Shown piece after piece: positions 1-9,000 of a DNA stretch of 64,000 nt. Numbering within the stretch: the stretch's first letter is position 1; every line of letters starts with the position of its first letter. The DNA is taken from assembly GCF_016860525.1 (NCBI RefSeq), contig NZ_BNEA01000007.1, positions 434,001 to 498,000 of the forward strand, in the 5' to 3' direction. The position numbers and the translations under genes were made by a program. The stretch comes from Streptomyces rubradiris. GTDB taxonomy: Bacteria > Actinomycetota > Actinomycetes > Streptomycetales > Streptomycetaceae. The notes beneath the pieces were generated by a model. The model searched no databases. It was not told where the DNA came from and saw only the letters and a list, made by a program, of their open reading frames with translations.

Positions 1-336
1 GAAAGGGCCGCCGCCCTGGGCCTCACCGCCGCCCAGGCGACCGCGCTGCGGGAGATGACCGGCCCGATGACCATGCGCGAGCTCGCCGAACGCATGAGCT
101 GCGAGCCCTCCAACGCCACGTTCGTCGTCGACAAACTGGAGAAGCAGGGCCTGGTCGAGCGGTGCCCGCACCCCACCGACCGCCGCGCCAAGCAGCTCCT
201 GCTCACCACCGAGGGCACGGCGTTGCGCGACCGGCTCCTCGGGCTCCTCTCCCAGGACTCACCGCTGGCCGGCCTCAGCCCACAGCAGCAGCGCACCCTT
301 CAGGAGCTGCTGGAACAAGCCATCGCCCGCCCCTGA
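1..336 (+). CDS. MarR-family transcriptional regulator (5' truncated by window)
   Basis: The frame is open from the first base, so only the C-terminal 111 residues are visible and the true start lies outside the window. The sequence shows a winged helix-turn-helix: a helix pair ending in RELAERMSCEPSNATFVVDK, the linker LEKQGLVER, then a wing with HPTDRRAKQLLLTTEG, which is the usual MarR wing spacing. MarR proteins are dimeric cytoplasmic repressors that usually respond to phenolic or oxidative ligands. No target gene is visible, because the next gene is 230 bp downstream and carries its own leader. The family call is firm; ligand and target are unknown. Confidence 0.88.
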   Translation, partial: ERAAALGLTAAQATALREMTGPMTMRELAERMSCEPSNATFVVDKLEKQGLVERCPHPTDRRAKQLLLTTEGTALRDRLLGLLSQDSPLAGLSPQQQRTLQELLEQAIARP

Positions 337-569
337 GCCCGTACCGCCGGAACGGCGATCCTCCATCGGCACGGGCTTCGTCACCGGCGGCCGGCCCGGG
401 GCCGCGCACCGACAGCCGTCCGAACGCCACACGCCCATGGCCGTCCGGGGGCCATGCGTCCGAAACCGACGCCCCACCAGGGGTTTCCACGCGATTCATC
501 AACGGGTGATGGGCTGACGCCCGTTGACGCCCGTCCGTCCCGGACGGGATGCCCCAAGGAGTCGCTTTC

Positions 570-1931
570 ATGCACAGGCCGTCCCGCCGTCACCTCACCC
601 TCGCCACCGCGCTGCTGGCGTCCACCGCCGCCGCGGTCGCCTTCACCACCGGCGCCGGCGCGACCGACACCAAGCGGCAGGCCGAGGACGCCATCAAGGG
701 CGGCAAGGCGAAGAACGTCATCCTGCTGATCGGTGACGGCATGGGAGACTCGGAGATCACGCTCGCCCGTGACTACACCGTCGGCGCCGACGGTCGCCTG
801 AACATGGACAAGTTCCCGCTGACCGGCGACTACACCACGTACGCCGTGCACAAGGACGGCACGCCGGACTACGTCACCGACTCCGCCGCCAGCGGCAGCG
901 GCTGGGCGACCGGTGTGAAGACGGTCAATGGACGGATATCCAAGACACCGGGCAACAAGGCCACCCGCACGATCCTGGAACTGGCGCAGAAGAATGGTTA
1001 CGCCACCGGCAGCGTCACCACGGCCGAGCTGACCGACGCCACCCCGGCCGTGCTCGCCGCCCACGTCACCGACCGCTCCTGCCAGGGCCCGGCCGACATG
1101 GCCAAGTGTCCCGCCGACACGATCGCGGCGGGCGGCCCGGGCTCGATCGCCGAGCAGTCCGTCAACCACAAGGTGGACGTCCTCTTCGGCGGCGGCAAGC
1201 AGCGCTTCGACCAGAAGGTCACCCACGGCGAGTACAAGGGCCTGACCGTCACCGAGCAGGCCAGGAAACTCGGCTACCAGGTCGTCACCGACAACGCCTC
1301 GATGAAGGCCGCGAAGCCGGGCAAGCCCGTCCTCGGCCTGTTCACCTCCGGGAACGTACCGGTCGAGTGGACCGGCAAGCCGGCCGCCGTCGGCGGCACC
1401 GACCCGCAGCGCTGCGTCACCTCGAACCCGAACCGGCCGTCCGCCACACCGAGCCTGGCGGACTCCGCCACCAAGGCGATCCAGCTACTGGAGGCCAAGC
1501 AGCGGCAGAAGCACTCCGAGAAGGGCTTCTTCCTGCAGATCGAGGGTGCCTCCATCGACAAGCAGGACCACGCCGCCGACCCCTGCGGCCAGATCGGCGA
1601 GACCGCCGCCTTCGACCGCGCGGTGAAGGTCGCCCGCGCCTACGCGGCCCAGCACCCGGACACCCTCGTCGTCACCACCGCCGACCACGGCCACACCAGC
1701 CAGATCGTGCCGCTGGAGGCCACCCCGCCCGGCCTGTCCGCCACCCTGGTGACCAACGAGGGCCAGCAGCTGAAGGTCAACTACTCGACCAACACCCCGG
1801 GCCAGTCCCAGGAGCACACCGGCACCCAGGTGCGCATCGCCGCACAGGGCCCGCTGGCCTACCGCGTGCTCGGCGTCACCGACCAGACCGACCTGTTCAC
1901 CACCCTCCGCGAGGCCCTGCGCCTGAGCTGA
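570..1931 (+). CDS. Secreted alkaline phosphatase (PhoA family)
   Basis: Phosphomonoesterase that releases phosphate outside the cell. The N-terminus (MHRPSRRHLTLATALLAS) carries a twin-arginine pair before a hydrophobic stretch and an Ala-x-Ala-like cut region, so Tat export is likely. Family motifs are clear: NVILLIGDGMGDSEIT (metal ligand Asp), VTDSAASGSGWATG containing the phosphorylated Ser, and TTADHGHTSQIV near the C-terminus (metal ligands). At 453 residues it is close to the E. coli PhoA length. I chose ATG 570 because AAGGA at 556-560 sits 9 nt upstream; an in-frame ATG at 549 lacks this. A perfect terminator follows. Such genes are usually PhoP-controlled, but I could not find a convincing PHO box. 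The 337-569 spacer holds no gene. Confidence 0.93.
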   Translation: MHRPSRRHLTLATALLASTAAAVAFTTGAGATDTKRQAEDAIKGGKAKNVILLIGDGMGDSEITLARDYTVGADGRLNMDKFPLTGDYTTYAVHKDGTPDYVTDSAASGSGWATGVKTVNGRISKTPGNKATRTILELAQKNGYATGSVTTAELTDATPAVLAAHVTDRSCQGPADMAKCPADTIAAGGPGSIAEQSVNHKVDVLFGGGKQRFDQKVTHGEYKGLTVTEQARKLGYQVVTDNASMKAAKPGKPVLGLFTSGNVPVEWTGKPAAVGGTDPQRCVTSNPNRPSATPSLADSATKAIQLLEAKQRQKHSEKGFFLQIEGASIDKQDHAADPCGQIGETAAFDRAVKVARAYAAQHPDTLVVTTADHGHTSQIVPLEATPPGLSATLVTNEGQQLKVNYSTNTPGQSQEHTGTQVRIAAQGPLAYRVLGVTDQTDLFTTLREALRLS

Positions 1932-1959
1932 GTGTCCTGACGGGAAACCGAGCGCCCTG

Positions 1960-2003
1960 AAAGGGGAAGGGGAGACCGAGTCACCGGTCTCCCCTTCCCC
2001 TTT
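1960..2003 (+). terminator. Strong rho-independent terminator after alkaline phosphatase
   Basis: A perfect 19-bp inverted repeat (arms 1960-1978 and 1985-2003, 6-nt loop) begins 28 bp after the stop codon. The right arm ends in TTTT. The stem is polypurine/polypyrimidine and could also work on the opposite strand. Confidence 0.9.
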
Positions 2004-2069
2004 TCACTTCTTCACGCTTTCCCTTCTTCACGCCCCCTCGACCGACCCCGCGATCCGTTCTGTTGGTTG

Positions 2070-2081
2070 CGCAAGTTTGCG
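2070..2081. promoter_or_regulatory. Small dyad in promoter region of the following membrane protein
   Basis: CGCAA-GT-TTGCG is an exact 5-bp inverted repeat inside the sequence TTGCGCAAGTTTGCGAC, about 85 bp before the start at 2168. Its AT content stands out from the flanks. It may be an operator or part of a promoter; the regulator is unknown. Confidence 0.3.
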
Positions 2082-2167
2082 ACTATGAGACGCGCCACCC
2101 CTCGCCGCACCACGCTGCGACGGGTGGCGGACCTGCTGCCGGCGAACCTTCCGCACCTGGGGGATGC

Positions 2168-2872
2168 ATGACGGACAGTGCCCCGCTCGGGCTTGAACTC
2201 GGCGGTGTGTTCGAGCGCGTACTCGACCAGGCCATAGACCTGGGGCAGGTCGTGGAGGCGATGGAGCGGTGCGGGAGCCTCGTCGACCGCACGGAGCTGC
2301 GCGCGAAGGCGCTCGGGGCGATGAACGCGATCACCGCGTTCGCCGACATCGAGTACCGCGAGTATCTGGCGGCCGTGACCGCGAGTTCGGACCGGGGGAA
2401 GGGCCGGCGAGCCCTCCGTGCCCCCGCGCCGCCGTCCCGCGACCCAGGGGTGCCGTCGTGCGGCACCCTGCCGCCCTCCCGCGACCCCGGGCCGCCGGGC
2501 CGTGCCGCCGGGCGGCCACCCTCGACGTCCGTGCGGCTCGTCCTGTCCTCGGTCGGGCTGGTGCTGCTGTCCGGGTACGGCATGTGGTTCTCCGGCGCTC
2601 TGCCCCGCGCCGGCGACGGTGTGCTGACGGTCTGCCTGCTGCTGGGCGCACCGGCCGTCGGAGCGGCGATCGGTCGCCTGCTCCGGCGGTCCGGGCCGGT
2701 GCCGGGCGAGCACACCGGCGGCTCCGGCACGGCCGCGGCCCCCGCGGACACCGTGGTCCGGGCCCGGCAGGCCTGGGAACTGGCCCTGCTGGAGCGGGGG
2801 GTGGTGCCCTTCCTCCTCGGCCGTCTCGAAGAGGCACGCCTGGGACAGCGCCGGGACCGGGCGGGGCGGTGA
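2168..2872 (+). CDS. Hypothetical membrane protein with two TM segments
   Basis: I do not recognise a named family. The first ~75 residues (MTDSAPLGLELGGVFERVLDQ onward) are soluble and helical. A Pro/Arg-rich linker of about 40 residues follows, then two hydrophobic segments (about residues 120-140 and 147-165), then an Ala/Pro-rich stretch and a short helical tail. This suggests a two-pass inner-membrane protein with both termini on the same side. I chose ATG 2168, preceded by a G-run at 2159-2163; a longer frame from 2063 adds a Pro/His-rich sequence of low coding quality. It ends 152 bp before the ArsR gene, and co-transcription with it is possible but unproven. Confidence 0.55.
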   Translation: MTDSAPLGLELGGVFERVLDQAIDLGQVVEAMERCGSLVDRTELRAKALGAMNAITAFADIEYREYLAAVTASSDRGKGRRALRAPAPPSRDPGVPSCGTLPPSRDPGPPGRAAGRPPSTSVRLVLSSVGLVLLSGYGMWFSGALPRAGDGVLTVCLLLGAPAVGAAIGRLLRRSGPVPGEHTGGSGTAAAPADTVVRARQAWELALLERGVVPFLLGRLEEARLGQRRDRAGR

Positions 2873-3024
2873 CGGACCGGGCCCGGGAAACCCCGGCAGC
2901 ACAGGATGACCCGGGCCCCGGCGGCGCACGGTGGCCGGTGCCCCGGCGCTTACGATGGGCGGGCCCGTGGACGCCGGTCGCCCACGGGCCGGAATCGGAG
3001 AGGACAGGAGAGGACAGGGAAACT

Positions 3025-3387
3025 GTGACGGACCGCGCCGGTGCCCTGGAGGACCCGCCCGCCGAGGTGCTGGCGGCCGCGGCCGCCGCGTTCGGGCTGC
3101 TCGCCTCGACCGCCCGGCTGCATCTGATGTGGGCCCTGTCCCAGGGCGAGAGCGACGTGACCCACCTCGCCGACCGGGTGGGCGGCGCGCTGCCCGCCGT
3201 CAGCCAGCACCTGACCAAGTTGAAGCTGGCCGGACTCGTCGGCTCGCGCCGGGAGGGCCGGCGGCAGGTCTACTACATCGACGATCCCGACGTGGTCACA
3301 CTCGTACGGGTGATGGTCACGCATCTGACCGAACCTTCCCGGTACGGCTCCGGCCGGACGCGCGGGCTGCGCGGAACCGGTGCCTGA
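3025..3387 (+). CDS. ArsR/SmtB-family metal-responsive repressor
   Basis: A 120-residue winged-helix protein. The recognition region is HLADRVGGALPAVSQHLTKL and the wing is SRREGRRQVYYI. The last helix has D87-x-D89-x10-H100-x2-E103. This is exactly the spacing of the SmtB alpha-5 metal site (D-x-H-x10-H-x2-E) but with Asp in place of the first His. That suggests a divalent metal sensor with altered preference (inference). Starts at GTG 3025. Its last 8 bases overlap the P-type ATPase gene, so the two are translationally coupled and the protein probably represses this operon. Confidence 0.87.
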   Translation: MTDRAGALEDPPAEVLAAAAAAFGLLASTARLHLMWALSQGESDVTHLADRVGGALPAVSQHLTKLKLAGLVGSRREGRRQVYYIDDPDVVTLVRVMVTHLTEPSRYGSGRTRGLRGTGA

Positions 3388-6022
3388 GGCCGCCGCGGCC
3401 TCCGGTCGGGACGCGGCGGGTCCGGCTCCCGGCGCCACCGCGCGGACGGGCCCGAACCGAGACGTCGACGGGGCTCGCTGCGAGGAGCGCCCGGAGCCCG
3501 GTGTGCTGGAGGTGCTCCGCGCGCTGGAGACCGGTCCGCGCGGCCTGACGGAGGCGGAGGCCGCGCGGCGACTGGCCCGGTTCGGCGACAACGTGCTCCC
3601 GGCCCGGCGGGAGGTCTCCTGGGCGCGCCTGTGCGTGCGCAGCCTGCGGGACCCGTTCACCGCGGTGCTGGCGTGCCTGGGACTGGTGTCGGCGGCCGTC
3701 TTCGCCTGGGGCACGGCCTCGGTGATCCTCCTCCTGGTCACGGTGAGCTGCGTCCTGCGGGCGACCGGGGAGCACCGGGCGGACCGGTCCACGGCCCGGC
3801 TGCGCGAGCTGGTCGCCACCACCGCCACCGTGCTGCGCCGCCCACACGAGGACGCGGCGCCGACGAGCCGGGAGGTTCCGGTGGACGAGCTGGTCCCGGG
3901 GGATGTCGTCCGCCTGGGTCCGGGCGATCTGGTGCCGGCCGACGTACGCCTGCTGCGGGCCAGTGGGCTGACGGTGCACCAGTCGGCGCTGACGGGCGAG
4001 TCGGCGGCCGTCGCCAAGCACGCGGACGGTCTTGCGGGCGGGACGGGAAGCGGGGTGGCCGGGCAGTCCCGGTACTGCTTCCTGGGCAGCAGTGTCGCCA
4101 CCGGCAGCGCCACCGCGGTCGTCACCGCGACCGGGGCGCGCACCCGGTTCGCCGCTGCCCAGGGCGGCCCGGCCGGCCGGCGGGAGGCCGGCACCTTCGA
4201 CCGGTCCGTGCACGGTATCTCGTGGATCCTGATCCGGTTCATGCTGCTCACCCCGCCGCTGGTGCTCATGGCCAACGCGGCGTTGCGCGGACGGGGCCTG
4301 GAGACGCTGCCGTTCGCCGTCGCGGTGGCGGTGGGACTGACGCCCGAGATGCTGCCGGTCCTGGTCACCGTCTGTCTGGCCCGCGGGGCGGCGCTGCTGG
4401 CCCGCACCCGGGGCGTGATCGTCAAGCGGCTGCCCGCCCTGCACGACATCGGTGCGATGGACGTGCTGTGCCTGGACAAGACCGGCACCCTCACCCAGGA
4501 CCGGCCGGTCGTCGACCGGTCGGTCGGCGCGGACGGCCGGGACGATCCCGAGGTGCTGCGCTGGGCCGCCGTCAATGCGTGGTGGACGCTCCAGCTCGCC
4601 GACCTGCCCCAGCCCGACGCCCTGGACGAGGCACTCCTGGACGCGGACCCGGACGGCCCGATGGCCTACGACGGAGTGGCCGCCCTCCCCTTCGACCCGG
4701 TCCGCCGCCTCGCCACCGCCGTGATCCGCACCCCGGGCCGGCTCGGCACGCACACGCTCGTCGTCAAGGGGGACGTCCACTGCGTCCTGGAGCGCTGTGC
4801 CCTGGACGGGGCGGAGCGCGAGCGGCACCGGGCCCGCGCCGCCCGCGCGGCCGAGGAGGGGCTGCGGGTCCTGGCCGTCGCCACCGCCGAACGCCCGGCC
4901 CGCGCCCGCGACTACACCCCGGCCGACGAACGCGGCCTCGCCTTCCGCGGCCTGGTCACCCTGCGGGACGCGCTCGCGCCCACCGCCGCCGACGCGCTGC
5001 GGGACCTGATGGACGGGGGCGTGACCGTCAAGGTGCTCACCGGCGACCACCCGGGCACCGCCCTGCGCGCCTGCCGCGACCTCGGGATCCCGGTCCCGGC
5101 GGACGGTGTGCTCACCGCCGGCCGGATCGACGCCCTCACCGACGCCGAACTGTCCGGCCTGGTCCGCCGTACGACCGTCTTCGCCCGCTGCACGCCGGAG
5201 CACAAGGCCCGGATCACCCAGGCGCTGCGCGCGGGCGGACACACGGTCGGCTTCCTCGGGGACGGCGTCAACGACCTGCCCGCCCTGCGCGCCGCCGATG
5301 TCGGCCTCGCCCCGCGTGACGCCGCCGACGTGGCCCGGGAGGGCGCCGACGTGGTGCTCGCCGGGAAGGACCTCACCGCGATCGCCCACGCCATCGCCGC
5401 CGGCCGGCACGCGGGCGGCAACATCGCCACGTATCTGCGCGTCACGCTGTCCTCCAACCTCGGCAACGTCGTGGCGATGCTCTCCGCCGGTCTGCTGCTG
5501 CCGTTCCTGCCGATGCTGCCCGCGCAGGTACTGGCCCAGAACCTGTGCTTCGACGCGGCCCAGCTCGCCTTCGCCCACGACCGGCCGCATCCGTCGGTGC
5601 TGCGCCGGCCCGCCGTGCTGCGCCCTGGGGCCCTCCTGCGGTTCCTCACCGGCTTCGGGCTGCTCAACGCCGTCGCCGACCTCGCCACCTTCGGTGTGCT
5701 CGCACTCGTCCCGGCCGGAACGGGGAGCGGGGACGACGTGACGCTCTTCCGCTCCGGCTGGTTCACCGAGAACCTGCTCACTCAGGCCCTGGTGATGTTC
5801 CTGCTCCGGGGGGAGCGTGGCGGTGGCCGGGGCCGTCGTCCCGGACCGGTGTCCTGGGCGGCGCTCGCCCTGGCCGTCATCGGGCTGGCCGTGCCGCCCT
5901 CGCCGCTCGGCCCGGTGCTCGGCCTGACCGCCCTGCCGCCCGTCTACTACCTCCCGCTCACCGCGGTGCTCGCGCTGTACGCGGTGGGTCTCGCGGTGCT
6001 GAGGCGGCGCCGGGACACCTGA
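3380..6022 (+). CDS. mgtA: MgtA-type P-type ATPase (divalent cation transporter)
   Basis: An 880-residue P3B-type ATPase. Sequence marks include an actuator-domain TGES (QSALTGESAAV), TM4 with GLTPEMLPVLVTVCLARGA, RLPALHDIGAMDVLCLDKTGTLTQD (phosphorylated Asp about 366), a KGD-type nucleotide-domain motif, and GDGVNDLPALRAADVGL. The TPEMLP motif and the GAMDVLC run-up to DKTGT are characteristic of MgtA/MgtB Mg2+ importers rather than heavy-metal exporters. Several TM helices follow the catalytic domain. It starts at GTG 3380 inside the end of the ArsR gene. Control by an ArsR protein is unusual for a Mg2+ importer, so the real cargo could be another divalent metal. Confidence 0.85.
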   Translation: MPEAAAASGRDAAGPAPGATARTGPNRDVDGARCEERPEPGVLEVLRALETGPRGLTEAEAARRLARFGDNVLPARREVSWARLCVRSLRDPFTAVLACLGLVSAAVFAWGTASVILLLVTVSCVLRATGEHRADRSTARLRELVATTATVLRRPHEDAAPTSREVPVDELVPGDVVRLGPGDLVPADVRLLRASGLTVHQSALTGESAAVAKHADGLAGGTGSGVAGQSRYCFLGSSVATGSATAVVTATGARTRFAAAQGGPAGRREAGTFDRSVHGISWILIRFMLLTPPLVLMANAALRGRGLETLPFAVAVAVGLTPEMLPVLVTVCLARGAALLARTRGVIVKRLPALHDIGAMDVLCLDKTGTLTQDRPVVDRSVGADGRDDPEVLRWAAVNAWWTLQLADLPQPDALDEALLDADPDGPMAYDGVAALPFDPVRRLATAVIRTPGRLGTHTLVVKGDVHCVLERCALDGAERERHRARAARAAEEGLRVLAVATAERPARARDYTPADERGLAFRGLVTLRDALAPTAADALRDLMDGGVTVKVLTGDHPGTALRACRDLGIPVPADGVLTAGRIDALTDAELSGLVRRTTVFARCTPEHKARITQALRAGGHTVGFLGDGVNDLPALRAADVGLAPRDAADVAREGADVVLAGKDLTAIAHAIAAGRHAGGNIATYLRVTLSSNLGNVVAMLSAGLLLPFLPMLPAQVLAQNLCFDAAQLAFAHDRPHPSVLRRPAVLRPGALLRFLTGFGLLNAVADLATFGVLALVPAGTGSGDDVTLFRSGWFTENLLTQALVMFLLRGERGGGRGRRPGPVSWAALALAVIGLAVPPSPLGPVLGLTALPPVYYLPLTAVLALYAVGLAVLRRRRDT

Positions 6023-6034
6023 CGCACGGCGCGC

Positions 6035-9000
6035 TCAGGGCTGTGCCACGGTCTGCCCGGCCTGCGCCACCAGACGGGCCAGCTCCATCCGGGAGCGGAC
6101 GCCGAGGGCGGCGAAGACGTTGCGCAGGTGGTAGTCGACGGTGCGGGTGCTGACGGAGAGGCTGAGGGCCACCTCCCGGTTGGTGAGTCCCTGTGCGACG
6201 CGCCGGGCGATGCGCAGCTGCTGCGGGGTCAGCCGCGCCAGCCCGTCCGGTCGGACCGCTTCCCCCGGCACGCCCGCCGCCGGTCCGTCCGCGCCGGGCA
6301 CACCGGCGGAGCCGGTCACCCCGGTCACTCCGGTCACCCCGTTCGCCCGGAGTTCCGCCGCCGCCTGCTGGGCCCACGGGCCGGCGCCGCAGCGTTCGAA
6401 GCCGAGCAGCGCGGCCCGCAGATGGGCGCGTGCCTCGCGCAACCGCCGGCGCCGGCGCAGCCACTTGCCGTAGAGCAGTTCGGTGCGGGCGCGTTCGAAG
6501 TCCCCGGCGCCCTCCCCGTGCCGCCGCAGCGCCTGCCGATACAGCGCGTCGGTGGCCTCGGGCGGTGCCAGCAGGGCGCGGCAGCGCAGGAGCTGGGCGG
6601 GGGCCTGCGGGTCGGCGTCGCACGCCGCCCAGAGCGCGAAGTCCTCGACCGCGTCCCCGGCGCCCTCCGGCTGCCGGGCGAGCGCGCACGCCTCCACGTA
6701 GCACGGTACGGCGAGCATCCAGACGGCGAAGTGGCCGCGGCCCGAGCCGGGCCGCACCAGGGGTGCGAGCCGTTCGGCGGCCTCGCGGGGCCGGCCGTGC
6801 CCCAGGTCGGCGCGGGCCAGCGCCCACTGGGCCAGCGCGGCGGCCTGGGCCAGCCCGTGCCGGCGGGCGGTGGTCATGGCGGCGGTCGCGTGCTCGGCGA
6901 CGGTGTGCGCCTCACCGGCGATGGAGGCGGCCAGGGCGAGTACGGCGTGGTGGTGGGCGGCCGTGTTGCGCAGCCCGGCGCGGTAGGAGCTGCGCAGCCC
7001 CTCCTCGGCGTGCGCCCGGGCCAGCGCGTGCCGTCCGGCGCGGAGTTCGCCGTAGGCCAGGTACTCCAGGGCGCGTGTCTCGTGCAGGGCGGACCCGTGG
7101 GTACGGGCCACCGCGAGCGCCCGGGCGCCGGACCGGCGGGCGGCGGCGGTGTCGCCGAGCAGCAGGGCCGCCGAGGCCGCCCTCAGCAGTTCCTCCGGGT
7201 CGTCCGCCGTCCACGCGCGCTCCACGACCCGCCGCAGGGGGGCCGCGGCCAGGTCGAAGCGCCCTTGCAGGACCGCGCGCATGCCCGCACGGTGGTCCCG
7301 CAGGGTTGCCACGGCACCGAAGCCCCGCCCGGCCGGGAGCGCACCGGCGGCCGGGGACGTGCTCACGGACGGCGCCTGCCCCAGGAGGCCGGGACCGGGG
7401 GCCTCCGGTACGGCAGGGCCCCGTTCAGCAGGCATGGGCGGTACTTGTCCCAGCGGACCGGGGGCTCCCGCCGTGCCAAGGCCCCGTTCATCCCCAGGTG
7501 GAACGGCGGACAGCGGCGGCACCTGACCCACCGGGCCGAGGGCCCCCGCCGTGCCGAGACCTCGCTCATCCCCGGGCCAAGCGGCAGACACGGGCGGCGC
7601 CTGGCCCACCGGGCCGGGCGCCTCCGCCCTGCCAAAGCCCCGCTCATCACCAGGCCGACCGGCAGAATCCGACGGCATCTCACCCACCGGGCCGGAGGCC
7701 TCCGCCACGTCAAGACCCCGCTCGTCCCCCGGCCGTCCGGCGGACACGGGCCGTGCGTGGCCCACGGGGGCGACCCCGGACCCTCCCCCTGCGCCTGGCA
7801 CCCGTTCGGCCGCGGCCCGGTCTGCGGACGGGGGCGGGGTCCCGGGGAGTGACCGGCTCGTGAGAGCGGCGCCGGGGACCTTCCCCGCGCGGTGGATGCC
7901 GGTCCACCAACGGCCCTGCGTCAGGGCGCGCAGGCACGCGGCGACGTCGCCGGCCGACCAGGCGGCGTCCGCGGCGGCCAGGGCGGCTTCGGCGGACCGC
8001 TCGGGATCGTGCGGAGCGGACAGGGCCGCCGCGAGCAGCAGGGTTTCGCGGGCGTCGTCGACCGGACCGTCCCAGCGCAGCGCGGTGCCACGCAGCAGTT
8101 CGGCACGCGCGCGCACCGGTGCGGGCGCCGGTCGGCAGCGGGCCGTGTCGAGCAGTCGCAGCGCCCGGGCCGACTGACCGGCGAGCAGGGCTTGTTCGGC
8201 GGCGGCCGTGTACCACCGGACGTGTTCGACGCCGTCCGGGGCGAGTTCGGCGGCCCGGGTGTAGGCCGTACAGCGCTGCGCCGGTGTGGCGGCCGGCGCC
8301 GGGTCCGCGGCGAGGGACGCGAGGGCGGCGGCCAGCGCCGGGGCCGGGGCCGCGACGGCCCAGGAGCGGTGCAGCAGCGCCGGCAGGCCGCGTGCGTCGG
8401 GCAGCGTACGGGCCAGCGCTTCGTGGGCCGCACGGCGCCGCTCGGCCGACGCGCCGGCGTAGACCGCCCGGCACAGCACCGTACTGCGGAAACCGACCCG
8501 CCCCTCGGCCGCGTACAGCGTCTCCGGCAGCGCGATGCCGCCCGGCGGGAGCCGGTCGTCGCCGGTGCCGTGCGGATCGGGAGGCGGAACGGGGCCGTGA
8601 CCGGGGATGGGGCCGTCATGGGTGCACGTCTCCGGGAGGGAACCGGGACCGCCACCCGGCACGGACTCATCCCCGGCAGCCGGCTCCGACAGGGGGTCGG
8701 GGTCAGGGCATGGCCCCGGCTGGCGCGGGAGACCTCCGCCTGGCAGGGAGCCGTGCTCGGCGCGTGGATGCGCCGGTGCGTGCGCGAGCGCGCGTGCGAA
8801 GGGATCGGCGCACGGCCCGGCGGCGGCGAGCCGGGCCGCCGCGCGTCGTACGAGGTCGGCATCGGCGGTCGGCTCCCCGGAGACCTGAACGGCCGCCGCG
8901 CTCACCAGCAGCAGGTCCCGCTGGGCCGGCGGCAGTCCGGTGAGGTGGCGGCCCGCCAGCGCGGCGAGGGTCTCGGCCGCGACGAGGGGACACGGCAGCG

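Noticed and set aside
530..548. CCCGTCC/GGACGGG hairpin just before the alkaline phosphatase ribosome site
   Set aside because: A 7-bp GC dyad is common in this base composition and it does not resemble a PHO box or a riboswitch.
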